From: Bradyrhizobium prioriisuperbiae
Lineage (GTDB): Bacteria; Pseudomonadota; Alphaproteobacteria; Rhizobiales; Xanthobacteraceae
Assembly: GCF_032397745.1 (NCBI RefSeq)
Contig: NZ_CP135921.1
Coordinates: forward strand, 1,674,001-1,738,000
DNA length: 64,000 nucleotides
Direction: 5' to 3'
In this document: positions 44,113 to 51,639 of the stretch, in pieces
Layout: each line of letters starts with the position of its first letter
How positions within the stretch are numbered: position 1 is the first letter of the stretch
Made by a program: the position numbers and the translations under genes
Notes under the pieces: model-generated
Database searches by the model: none
Told to the model about the DNA's origin: nothing
The model's input: only the letters and a program-made list of their open reading frames with translations

Positions 44113-44379
44113 TCACACCTTCTCCCGCGGGCCCTTCAACAACCTTCGCGCCTGATCGGCCACAAACGGATGGCTGTCGCCGCAGCGCGTGCAATGGAAG
44201 GCGAGGCCGGTCGCGCCCTTCGACGGCGCCAGCGCCATTTTCGATTTGCAGGAGGGGCAGTCGTGGCGGTCGGTTTCGTGCACCAGGATGGAGATCCAGG
44301 CGCGGATGCTGACAGCGAACAGGGCGCCCACCACGAGGGCAATCGCGATAAGCAGCCACATGGCGCGCAATCTCCACAT
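44113..44379 (-). CDS. Small membrane protein with zinc ribbon
   Basis: 88 residues. One transmembrane segment (residues about 7-34) is followed by a zinc ribbon with C41, C44, C63 and C66 (CPSC...CTRC). The open frame extends much further upstream antisense to the radical SAM gene, but only this C-terminal portion looks protein-like. ATG 44379 (or 44361) lacks a clear ribosome-binding site, so confidence is limited. It ends the DNA left of the RiPP locus and probably belongs to the core genome. Confidence 0.5.
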   Translation of the reverse strand: MWRLRAMWLLIAIALVVGALFAVSIRAWISILVHETDRHDCPSCKSKMALAPSKGATGLAFHCTRCGDSHPFVADQARRLLKGPREKV

Positions 44380-44431
44380 GCAGGAGACGCTAGCGCGCGG
44401 CGAATGGTTAAGGGTGGTAGGTGCGTGGCAC

Positions 44432-44468
44432 CTGTGTTGACCATGAATGTTTAGGGTGAATGGGGGTG
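44432..44468. repeat. 37-bp direct repeat, left copy, flanking the RiPP locus
   Basis: 36 of 37 bases match 52480-52516 (begins CTGTGTTGACCATGAATGTT, single G/A difference at 44456). The two copies are in the same orientation and lie 8,048 bp apart, with the entire RiPP gene set between them. Confidence 0.75.
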
Positions 44469-44539
44469 GGTGTTGCACGAACCGCGGCCGCCTCGCTCCA
44501 GGGGGACGAGAGTGAAGCTGATGAGCGCCTTCGTCGCGG

Positions 44540-44583
44540 CCCATCCTTCGAGACGCCCGCTGCGCGGGCTTCTCAGGATGAGG
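44540..44583. repeat. Half copy of palindromic repeat family A
   Basis: CATCCTTCGAGACGCCCGCT through CTTCTCAGGATGAGG matches the first hairpin of the repeats at 681-784 and 5228-5333 in reverse orientation. It lies between the 37-bp direct repeat and the end of the radical SAM gene. Confidence 0.65.
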
Positions 44584-44635
44584 TCGGAGGTGTTGGCAGA
44601 CCCTTTGATCGCCGTGGCTTCGAGGCCAGCCGCGA

Positions 44636-46549
44636 TCACACCACCGCGTCGCGCGGTGCGTCGGAGGGAATCGCGAGCGCGAGATAGAGCTCGTTGTCGC
44701 ACATGACGAGTCCCTTGTTGGCGAACAGGTCCATCGCGGCGGCGATGTCGTCCGCGGACCAGGACAGGCCCAGCGTTTCCCTGATGTTCGCCGCGCTGAG
44801 GGGGCGATCGGCGATGGCGCGGTAGATCTGCGCGAACGGATCCTCGAACCGGGTGAACTGCGGTGATGTGGGATCACGGCCGTCGTCGATCTGTAGGAAG
44901 CCCGGCGACCAGCGGAAGGTGAGCCAGGGACGTTTCCTGTCCGCCGCCCAGGCCTGCGACCAGGCGGTGACGCCGGCACGGATCGGCTCCAGCACGTCGG
45001 CCGCAAGCTCGTCCGGAAAGACATGCTCAAAGAAGTAGGCGATCTGCTCACGCGCCACAGCGCCGGGATAGATGTAGGCAAGGCTGGCTTCGGGCCGCAG
45101 GCTCTGCACCGGGAAACGCGTGCGGTCGAAGTACAGCGGACTGAAACGCTCCAGCCACACGCGGGTGGCGCTCTCGGGCGGCTGCAGATGCACCAGATGC
45201 GGCAGCAGCGCCGCCTGCTGCTGGTAATCCTCCGCGCGCTCGCCGGGGAATCCCCACAACAGATTCCACCAGACAGCCACGCCGTAATAACGGCCCCAGC
45301 GCAGCAGGTTGACGTTGTGGGCGGCACGCACGCCCTTGTCCATCAGTTGCAGCACGTGGGAGCTCAGGGATTCGATGCCGGGCTGGATCGAGCGGATGCC
45401 GGCATCGCGCAGCAGCTTCACTTGCGCGCGGGAGATATTCGCCTTCACCTCGAAGAACAGTTCGTAGTGGCGCTCCTCCGAGGCGATGGCCGGGACCAGA
45501 TCCCTGAAGAAACTCGCCGGCATGATGTTGTCGACGGCGTCATAGCGGAAGATGCCATGCCGCCGGGTCAGCTCGGCCAGCTCCGCCAGCACGCGCCCGG
45601 ATGATTTCTGCCGATAGGTCATGGTGCTGCCGTTGAGGCCGCAGAACGTGCAGTGGTGCTTCTGCCCCCACCAGCAGCCGCGCGAGGTTTCGATCGGCAC
45701 CGGCACGTTCGGCCGCTCGCCGGGCGCGATCAGCCCCAGCTCTTCGGCATGGCGGAAGAATTCGCCGTAACTTGGGATCGGCAGCCGGTCCAGATCGGCG
45801 ATCAGCTTCTTCGCCGGTGTTGCCACAGTCGACCGGGCGAACACGCCGGGCACGTCGGAGGGCGATGTCCCCTCGCCCACCGCAGCCAGAAACGCCGGAA
45901 AGGCCTCGTCCGCTTCACCGTCGATGATGTAGTCGATCCATGTAAAGGACCGCAGCAGCTCCCGCCCCATGGCGCCTTCGAAATTCGCGCCACCAAACAG
46001 CGTGACGATGCCGGGGACACGCTCCTTCAGGCGGCGGGCCAGCGCCAGCGAGGCCACGTTCTGCTGGTAGGTGCAGGTGAAGCCGATCACGTCATAGCGT
46101 CCGGTGTCGATGACGGACTCGGCGTGATCGAGAAACGCCGGCACAAGCTCGTGGCGCATCCGTTTCAGCGCGTCCACGTTGAACCCGAATTTGTCCGCGA
46201 AACCGACAGCGACGGGAAAGTGGTGTGGAAACAGCGCCTCCCGATCCGGCGCGTCGTCGCGAAAGGCCGACGGGGCAAACAGCCAGTTGCCGACCTCGGG
46301 GCCACGATGGGCGCACAGCGCTTCATAAAAATCGCGCCCGACACGCGCCGCGAAATCCAAATTCAGGTGCAGGGTATCGACGGAAAATCCCTGCGCCTCG
46401 CCGATGGCGGACAGAAGCCCCAGTTGCGGCGAGGGCGTGCGCACCGAATAGAACGGCATGGAAATGAGCAGCGCCGCCGTTGTCTCTGGCCCGGGTGCGG
46501 CGCTTCGGTTCGCAGCCTCGGCAAGCGTTGGCTGTCCGGTTGGCATCAT
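44636..46549 (-). CDS. RiPP maturation radical SAM protein 1 (cobalamin-binding, C-methyltransferase type)
   Basis: 637 residues. The cluster motif ETSRGCWWGQKHHCTFCGLNG (C292, C300, C303; atypical C-x7-C-x2-C) is the hallmark of the family called RiPP maturation radical SAM protein 1. Residues about 26-235 form a B12-binding-like domain (ALLISMPFYSVRTPSPQLGLL; DVIGFTCTYQQNVASLALA; FGGANFEG), and the C-terminal about 90 residues look like a small winged helix. Enzymes of this family methylate unactivated carbons in RiPP precursors. The start is either ATG 46549 or ATG 46648; the former gives the usual length. It is divergent from the precursor genes. Confidence 0.9.
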   Translation of the reverse strand: MMPTGQPTLAEAANRSAAPGPETTAALLISMPFYSVRTPSPQLGLLSAIGEAQGFSVDTLHLNLDFAARVGRDFYEALCAHRGPEVGNWLFAPSAFRDDAPDREALFPHHFPVAVGFADKFGFNVDALKRMRHELVPAFLDHAESVIDTGRYDVIGFTCTYQQNVASLALARRLKERVPGIVTLFGGANFEGAMGRELLRSFTWIDYIIDGEADEAFPAFLAAVGEGTSPSDVPGVFARSTVATPAKKLIADLDRLPIPSYGEFFRHAEELGLIAPGERPNVPVPIETSRGCWWGQKHHCTFCGLNGSTMTYRQKSSGRVLAELAELTRRHGIFRYDAVDNIMPASFFRDLVPAIASEERHYELFFEVKANISRAQVKLLRDAGIRSIQPGIESLSSHVLQLMDKGVRAAHNVNLLRWGRYYGVAVWWNLLWGFPGERAEDYQQQAALLPHLVHLQPPESATRVWLERFSPLYFDRTRFPVQSLRPEASLAYIYPGAVAREQIAYFFEHVFPDELAADVLEPIRAGVTAWSQAWAADRKRPWLTFRWSPGFLQIDDGRDPTSPQFTRFEDPFAQIYRAIADRPLSAANIRETLGLSWSADDIAAAMDLFANKGLVMCDNELYLALAIPSDAPRDAVV

Positions 46550-46715
46550 CCGATCACGGTTTCGCCGGCGGGTTAACTCGCACAATTCGCGCGCAAGGCC
46601 GCAGGACGCGTTGTCGAGGGGGGCGCGGATCGGGACAAATACTTGCATAAATGTGCGGAATTTCCTACTCTACTTTGCATTGCGAAAGACGATGAAGACC
46701 TAAGACCTTTGGTAG

Positions 46716-46749
46716 CTTGAGATTTTTGGACACTTGAGATTTTTGGACA
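46716..46749. repeat. 17-bp perfect tandem repeat upstream of precursor gene 1
   Basis: CTTGAGATTTTTGGACA occurs twice head to tail (46716-46732 and 46733-46749) between the divergent radical SAM and precursor genes, ending 26 bp before the precursor start codon. A perfect AT-rich tandem in GC-rich DNA at this position suggests a regulator-binding site. Confidence 0.65.
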
Positions 46750-46775
46750 CCCTGGCGAAGCCACGGAGGCAGCGA

Positions 46776-47000
46776 ATGTCCGATACTCTTGATTCATTTG
46801 AGCGCGGTTCTCTGGCCACCACACCCGAGCGCCGGATCTGGGAAACCCCGGTGCTGAAAATCCTGTCCCTGCGCGACGCCGCGAAAAATTATTTGAGCGG
46901 CACGCAAAAGATGATCTCGTCGCCGCCCTCGCCGCCACCGGCAGTGGTGCGCGTCAAGAGCGAGATCTCGACGGACAGGGCCAGCCAGCGGCTGGTGTAA
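46776..47000 (+). CDS. Candidate RiPP precursor peptide 1
   Basis: 74 residues, ATG 46776 with GGAGG 7 bases upstream. Residues 20-33 read RIWETPVLKILSLR, a W-E-x-P-x-L-x-x-L-x-L-R motif repeated in the next small gene and similar to the Y-x-x-P-x-L-x-x-x-G leader motif bound by PqqD/B1-type RRE domains. Residues 48-60 are Ser/Pro rich (SSPPSPPPAVV), then a polar tail ends at V74. A lasso core would need an Asp/Glu 7-9 residues after its start, which is not obvious here. The radical SAM enzymes nearby could act on it. It is not similar to Nif11 or NHLP leaders. Confidence 0.65.
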   Translation: MSDTLDSFERGSLATTPERRIWETPVLKILSLRDAAKNYLSGTQKMISSPPSPPPAVVRVKSEISTDRASQRLV

Positions 47001-47030
47001 GCCAATTCAGGGGTAGGTTTGGGGTCGACC

Positions 47031-47318
47031 ATGTCACAGACGTCAGAGTGGCTGGTTCCAGAACGGGCCGGTGTCTGCGCGGACACCGGCGCGCTGCGCG
47101 TGTGGGAAGCGCCGGCGCTGCGGGTTCTGACACTGCGGGCCTGGATGAAGAGTGCGGCGACAAGCCGGACCGCATCCGCAGACGCGACCGCATCGCCACC
47201 GATGCCGGGGCCACTGTCGATGAACAAGGACGGCAGCACCTTCGACCTGCGCATGTCCCATCGCGACATGGGCAAGGGCGGCAACAACGCCGACGGCATG
47301 CAGCATAATCATAATTGA
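47031..47318 (+). CDS. Candidate RiPP precursor peptide 2
   Basis: 95 residues, ATG 47031, 30 bp after precursor 1. Residues 23-36 read RVWEAPALRVLTLR, the same motif as in precursor 1. A Ser/Pro-rich segment follows at 55-61 (SPPMPGP), and the tail (residues 72-95) is His/Asn/Gly/Met rich (DLRMSHRDMGKGG then NNADGMQHNHN). One possible lasso-type start, after Thr70-Phe71, would place an Asp at position 8 of the core, but a core beginning with Asp would be irregular. The gene is convergent with the cyclase operon. Confidence 0.65.
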   Translation: MSQTSEWLVPERAGVCADTGALRVWEAPALRVLTLRAWMKSAATSRTASADATASPPMPGPLSMNKDGSTFDLRMSHRDMGKGGNNADGMQHNHN

Positions 47319-47390
47319 CGGGACATCGTCTTCTGGCTCCGCGACGCGAAGACGTTTGCTTGTTTGCCGAGGCTTATCGCCTCTCTCTGC

Positions 47391-47502
47391 GTCGTCCCCG
47401 CGAACGCGGGGACCCAGTAAACGCAGGCCCTCGTGATGTGCTCCGCCTTCACTCCACTCACACCGGGCGTACTGGATGCCCGCGTTCGTTCGCGGGCATG
47501 AC
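47391..47502. repeat. Palindromic repeat, family D, between precursor and cyclase genes
   Basis: GTCCCCGCGAACGCGGGGAC is a hairpin near one end and GCCCGCGTTCGTTCGCGGGC near the other, with ACCCAGTA...TACTGGAT between them. The element fills most of the gap between the convergent genes and probably separates their transcripts. Confidence 0.65.
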
Positions 47503-47587
47503 GGCGGTGGGCGGTGTGGCCACCCAGCGCAAAAGCCGGACGATGACACAGAAAATGTTGACGCGCCTTGGCCCACATCAATCCCCC

Positions 47588-49525
47588 TCACCGGTTCGCC
47601 GCTTCCACCCAGCGCAGGAAGTGGGCGGCGGCGAGGCCGCGGGTGAGGGCGAGGTGATATTCCTGGATGACCTTGTAGGTGTGCCAGTCGCCTGCCGGCC
47701 AAGTTGCCAGCGCGCCGCGGAGTCTGTCGAGGTCGATCGCCTTGCTCACAAGCGGTGAGGCCGCCAGCGTGTCGATCTCACGCGCGAGATCGTCGCGGCG
47801 TTTCTCCAGTTTCTCGTACCAGTCGGCGGACTGCAGCCCGCTCAGGCGATTGGTCAGCACCTCTTCGGGAATGAGGCCCCACATGGCGCGGCGGATCAGG
47901 GAGCGGTCGACATTCTCGGCGAGAAACTGTTCCGGCGGCACGCCGAGACAATAAGAGACGACATCGATGTCCGCGGTGGGATCGCGTTCCTCGACGCCGG
48001 TCATCGCCTTCACCGCGGCGTTGAAATCGCCGAGATAATCGATCGGGGTGAGGCTGTCGAACCGCTCACCCGGCCGGAACCGATAGAGAAAGTCATGACC
48101 GACATCCCGCGCCCGCGCCTCGATGCCCATGACAGCGGCATAGTCCGGCCGGATGACGCTGTGCTCCTGCCAGCGTGCGACACTGCCGCGATGGCGGCGA
48201 TCGATCCAGTCGCCGAGACTGCACGGCAGCAGCGGATCGAGCAGCAGCTTGCGCAGCGACACCCAGCGGGAATCCGGTGACGCCCGGTAGAACTGCCGCC
48301 ATTGCCGCCAGGCGGTGATCAGGCGGCCGCGCAGCAGGTGATCGACCGCCTGCGACCAGCCCGACCAGCTGATGGAGGTGTTGCCATAGGCGCCGCCGAG
48401 CAGCACCCGTGTGCCCTGCGCGCGCGCCAGCCGCGGAATCGCCAGCATCCAGCCGAGATTGCTGGGATTGCGCACCGGCCCCTCGAGAAAAAGAAACAGG
48501 CGCTCGAGATCGGCGAAATCGTCGCAGGCATCATTGCGCACATGGGTGACATCGATGTTGCCTGACAGCGCGGCGATGGCCTCCACATAGGGACACTCAT
48601 CCGCATAACGCCCCTCCGGCACCGGGCCGTCGAAGCCCTCGCGCGGCACCTGGGTGAAGGCGGACAGCCGGCGGCCGCTCTCCGCCAGCGCGCGCGCCGC
48701 CAGCACCGCGACGGACGAGGAATCGAGCCCGCCACTGAGATAACAACCGACGGGATGGGCGCTGCGCAACTGCCGCCGCACCGCGCGATCCAGACACGCC
48801 CGCAGGCCCTCCGCATAAGCCCCGTCATTCGCCAGCCGCACCGGCGCGATCTCGTCCGGCGACCAGTAGCGGCGCAAGGACATGCGCCCGTCCGGCGTTA
48901 CTTCAGCGAGATGCGCCGGCGGAAGACGAAACACATGGCGATACACCGTGGTGGCGTGATCGGCGTGATTGAGCACCAGGAAATCCGCGAATTTTTCCTC
49001 GTTGAACGCGCTGGTGACGCCATCGAACGCGAACAGGCCGGTGGGCATGGTGGCGAAGGCGAAGACGTGCTCCGTCTTCGTCCACATCACCACATGAAGC
49101 CCGAGGTGATCGCGCACCAGCCGCAGCACGTTGTTGCGCGGATCCCAGATCGCGGCCGCGAACGGACCGCGCAGCCGCGGCCAGATGGCATCGCCGAGCT
49201 GCTCCCAGGCCTGCAGCAGGATGCGCGCATCGGGCCAGCTCAGCGCGTCCGCAGGCGGCACGCCGATCAGCGCCAGCAGATCATCCCGATTGTCCAGCCG
49301 CAGATCGGCCGTGATGATGGCGCCGCTGGCGCCGCGCCAAGGCTGCCGGTCGAACGAATCCTCCGGCGTCATCCGCATCAGCACATGGGCGAGACCGGCC
49401 GGACCGGAGATGGCGGTGCAGGCCCGATCCGGCCCATGCGCGCGCAGGGCATTGGCAGCGCGTCCCAGCTCGCGCGGGCTGACCGGCGCGCCGTCAAACC
49501 GAAGCAGTCCGGCGATGCCGCTCAT
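47588..49525 (-). CDS. Lasso-type AsnB-like cyclase (asparagine synthetase homologue)
   Basis: 645 residues. The N-terminal class II amidotransferase domain begins M-S-G-I-A-G, so residue 2 is Ser instead of the nucleophilic Cys; it cannot use glutamine, as in lasso C proteins and beta-lactam synthetase. The C-terminal domain has the PP-loop SGGLDSSSV (264-272) that adenylates a carboxylate. Such enzymes close a macrolactam between the N-terminal amine and an Asp/Glu side chain. ATG 49525 is used. B2 and B1-like genes lie directly upstream in the operon. Confidence 0.88.
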   Translation of the reverse strand: MSGIAGLLRFDGAPVSPRELGRAANALRAHGPDRACTAISGPAGLAHVLMRMTPEDSFDRQPWRGASGAIITADLRLDNRDDLLALIGVPPADALSWPDARILLQAWEQLGDAIWPRLRGPFAAAIWDPRNNVLRLVRDHLGLHVVMWTKTEHVFAFATMPTGLFAFDGVTSAFNEEKFADFLVLNHADHATTVYRHVFRLPPAHLAEVTPDGRMSLRRYWSPDEIAPVRLANDGAYAEGLRACLDRAVRRQLRSAHPVGCYLSGGLDSSSVAVLAARALAESGRRLSAFTQVPREGFDGPVPEGRYADECPYVEAIAALSGNIDVTHVRNDACDDFADLERLFLFLEGPVRNPSNLGWMLAIPRLARAQGTRVLLGGAYGNTSISWSGWSQAVDHLLRGRLITAWRQWRQFYRASPDSRWVSLRKLLLDPLLPCSLGDWIDRRHRGSVARWQEHSVIRPDYAAVMGIEARARDVGHDFLYRFRPGERFDSLTPIDYLGDFNAAVKAMTGVEERDPTADIDVVSYCLGVPPEQFLAENVDRSLIRRAMWGLIPEEVLTNRLSGLQSADWYEKLEKRRDDLAREIDTLAASPLVSKAIDLDRLRGALATWPAGDWHTYKVIQEYHLALTRGLAAAHFLRWVEAANR

Positions 49526-49541
49526 GCGGGACGAGACCCGA

Positions 49542-49949
49542 TCATGGCAGCTCCCCGCCGAACTCGGCCAGGCGCGCAAGGCGCGGCGCCGGCGCACCGC
49601 CGACCACCACCTTGCGGCCGACTTCCACCCAGGCCTGCGGCTTCAGCGCCTCGCCTTCACTCAACACGCCAAGACACAGACGGCTGGCGATGCCGCGCCG
49701 GCGCAGCATGGTGTGCGCGGCCAGCGCCCGCGCCAGATCAGGCCCGCGCAGCCATCGCCATGCGCTGGCGGCATCGATCGCCCAGGACACCCAGGCGGTC
49801 TCATCAGCGGCAAACCGGTTGCGACGAATCCTGCGGTTCGCAAAGGCGAACACGCGCTCGGGCGACAGCAGGCGCACGCCGAGGCGCGCGGCAACAAGCA
49901 GGACGGCGGCCTCCGTGAGATAATTGCGCCGCCGCGTGCCGGCTTTCAT
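49542..49949 (-). CDS. Lasso B2-like protein lacking the Cys-His pair
   Basis: 135 residues matching the transglutaminase-like lasso B2 (McjB C-terminal) family: DLARALAAHTMLRRRGIASRLCLGVL, then QAWVEVGRKVVVGG. In active B2 peptidases the first block reads C-L-x-R-x-L-x-L-H and the second H-A-W-V-E; here the aligned residues are Asp71 and Gln105. Cys92 is in a different position. The protein is therefore unlikely to be an active leader protease. It ends 16 bp before the cyclase start, and begins at 49949, overlapping the B1-like gene by 4 bp. Confidence 0.8.
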   Translation of the reverse strand: MKAGTRRRNYLTEAAVLLVAARLGVRLLSPERVFAFANRRIRRNRFAADETAWVSWAIDAASAWRWLRGPDLARALAAHTMLRRRGIASRLCLGVLSEGEALKPQAWVEVGRKVVVGGAPAPRLARLAEFGGELP

Positions 49950-50266
49950 CCGGATCGGCCTTGCGACATCCGTTGAAGCTCGCCGGGATCCGGCACCCGC
50001 AGCAGCCCGTTGCTCAGCATCTGCTGCAGGAACGCGTGAACCTCGGCTGCGAGCACATCGGCCTCGACCTGATACAGCTGCGCCAGCGCCTGGCAGACCT
50101 CGCCCACGCTGCGCGGCTGGGCCAGCATCGCCCAGATCTCGCTGCCGACCTTGTTCAGCCCGAAATACGCGCCGGCGCGCGCGCTGAGCATCATCACTTC
50201 CTCGCCCTGCGTCGTGCGGGTGGGCTCGCTATCCTGCACCAGGAGCGTATCGGCGGTCAGCGGCAC
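49946..50266 (-). CDS. PqqD/lasso B1-like precursor-recognition protein
   Basis: 106 residues from GTG 50266. PqqD-type winged helix: TLLVQDSEPTRTTQGEEVMMLSARAGAYFGLNKVGSEIWAMLAQPRSVGEVCQALAQLY, then EVHAFLQQMLSNGLL. RRE-type proteins bind the leader of the precursor and present it to the enzymes; the WExPxL motif of the two small peptides is the likely ligand. ATG 50350 in frame is an alternative but the extra N-terminus does not look like the family. First gene of the B1-B2-cyclase operon. Confidence 0.85.
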   Translation of the reverse strand: MPLTADTLLVQDSEPTRTTQGEEVMMLSARAGAYFGLNKVGSEIWAMLAQPRSVGEVCQALAQLYQVEADVLAAEVHAFLQQMLSNGLLRVPDPGELQRMSQGRSG

Positions 50267-50509
50267 GGTCGCAGGACCTTTGTCGCGCTGACGATAATCG
50301 TTCCGTTGCAATAGCGCTGCATGCGGGTCTCCCCGTCGGCGCGCCCGCATGGCAATTCAAGGTGGCGGGCCGCTTGAGACAAAAAATTCACTCGGAATTC
50401 CGGGAAATTGTAGCAGCGGAGGACCACCATTTCAAAGAGAGTTTGACGTCGGCCCGTGAAACGCGCCAGACTTGGCGCTGTCAGATTTGTGCGAGCCCGG
50501 AGATGCGCG

Positions 50510-51595
50510 ATGCAATCCCTGCCGTCCCACAGTCCCGCCCCACACGACTTTGCTGAAGCAGCAGTTCTTGAAGCCCCAACTCCTGAAACACCAATTCTTA
50601 AAGCGCCATGGCTCGATTTCCTGTGGCTGGAGCTGACCCACAAATGCAATCTGGAATGCGTGCACTGCTACACCGACTCCAGCCCCACCCGCGCGCTGCA
50701 TGGCGGCCTGATGGAGGCGGACTGGCGGCGCACCATCGATCAGGCGGCGGGACTCGGCTGCCGCAAGCTGCAGTTCATCGGCGGCGAGCCGACGCTGCAT
50801 CCGGCGCTGCCCGACCTGATCCGGTTTGCGCGGGACAGCGGCTTTGACTGGATCGAGGTCTACACCAACGGTTTGGCGTTCAGCCCGCGGCTGCGCGCGG
50901 CGTTTGTCGACCACCGCGTGGCGTTGGCGTTTTCGATCTACGCGGCGACGTCGCTGCCGCACGACGCCGTCACCCGACGCGCCGGCAGCCACACCCGCAC
51001 CATCGCCAATCTGAGGTGGGCGCTCGCCGCCGGCCTGGACGTGCGCACCGGCATCATCGCCACCGGCCTGAACCCGGAGGTGACGGCGACCCGGCGCTTT
51101 CTGCAGCAACTGGGCGTGCGGTCGATCAACATCGACAGCACCCGCGCGATGGGACGCGGCGGCGCGGCGGCAGAGGTTTCCACCGCAGCCAATTCCACCG
51201 CAGCATTATGCGGCCGGTGCTGGGAGGGCAAGCTGTGCATCACCGCCGATGGCCAGGCGATGCCCTGCACCTTTGCGCGGCAGTTTACGGTGGGGCATAT
51301 CACCGCCGGCCTGGACAGCGTGCTGCGCGGCGCACCGCTTCAGCAGTTCCGGCACCGGCTGCGGGCGGAGCGCGGCGCGCGCGGCAGCGGCGGCCACGCG
51401 TTTTCGCCGATGGCGGAATGCGGACCGGTCACCCCGAACTGCGTTCCCCTCGGCGACCCCTGCTCTCCGGAAGAATTCCACCCCTGCCTGCCGATGGGCG
51501 GCCGCCCCTGCGTTCCGCAGGAAGGCCCCTGCACCCCCGAAGTGCCGCCCTGCGGCCCCGAAGGCGGCTGCAACCCGAACGCGCCGCCGTATTAG
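50510..51595 (+). CDS. Radical SAM enzyme with a C-terminal eightfold Cys-x-Pro tail
   Basis: 361 residues. The radical SAM core has C46, C50 and C53 (HKCNLECVHCY), GGEPTLHP and later a twitch/SPASM-like set C234, C237, C243, C253 (LCGRCWEGKLC...MPC). Residues about 303-361 form an unusual tail in which eight cysteines (304, 311, 318, 326, 334, 341, 348, 354) each start a C-x-P unit spaced 6-8 residues apart and rich in Gly/Pro. The N-terminal about 32 residues are Pro/Ala rich. ATG 50510 is used. The gene is divergent from the B1-B2-cyclase operon across a 243-bp gap. Its substrate is unknown. Confidence 0.85.
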   Translation: MQSLPSHSPAPHDFAEAAVLEAPTPETPILKAPWLDFLWLELTHKCNLECVHCYTDSSPTRALHGGLMEADWRRTIDQAAGLGCRKLQFIGGEPTLHPALPDLIRFARDSGFDWIEVYTNGLAFSPRLRAAFVDHRVALAFSIYAATSLPHDAVTRRAGSHTRTIANLRWALAAGLDVRTGIIATGLNPEVTATRRFLQQLGVRSINIDSTRAMGRGGAAAEVSTAANSTAALCGRCWEGKLCITADGQAMPCTFARQFTVGHITAGLDSVLRGAPLQQFRHRLRAERGARGSGGHAFSPMAECGPVTPNCVPLGDPCSPEEFHPCLPMGGRPCVPQEGPCTPEVPPCGPEGGCNPNAPPY

Positions 51596-51639
51596 GAGCT
51601 CTGGAAGCTCTCCCGTCGCCAGCAAGAGCCGAGCGCGAC

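Noticed and set aside
44380..45327. N-terminal extension of the zinc-ribbon frame that runs antisense across the radical SAM gene.
   Set aside because: Low-complexity, Arg/Pro/Ser-rich and fully overlapped by the strongly supported radical SAM gene; only the last 88 residues are kept.
46776..47318. A confident assignment of lasso core peptides to the two small genes.
   Set aside because: Neither has a usual first core residue with Asp/Glu at positions 7-9 after a Thr at position -2; the only partial fit in peptide 2 begins with Asp, so cores are left unassigned.
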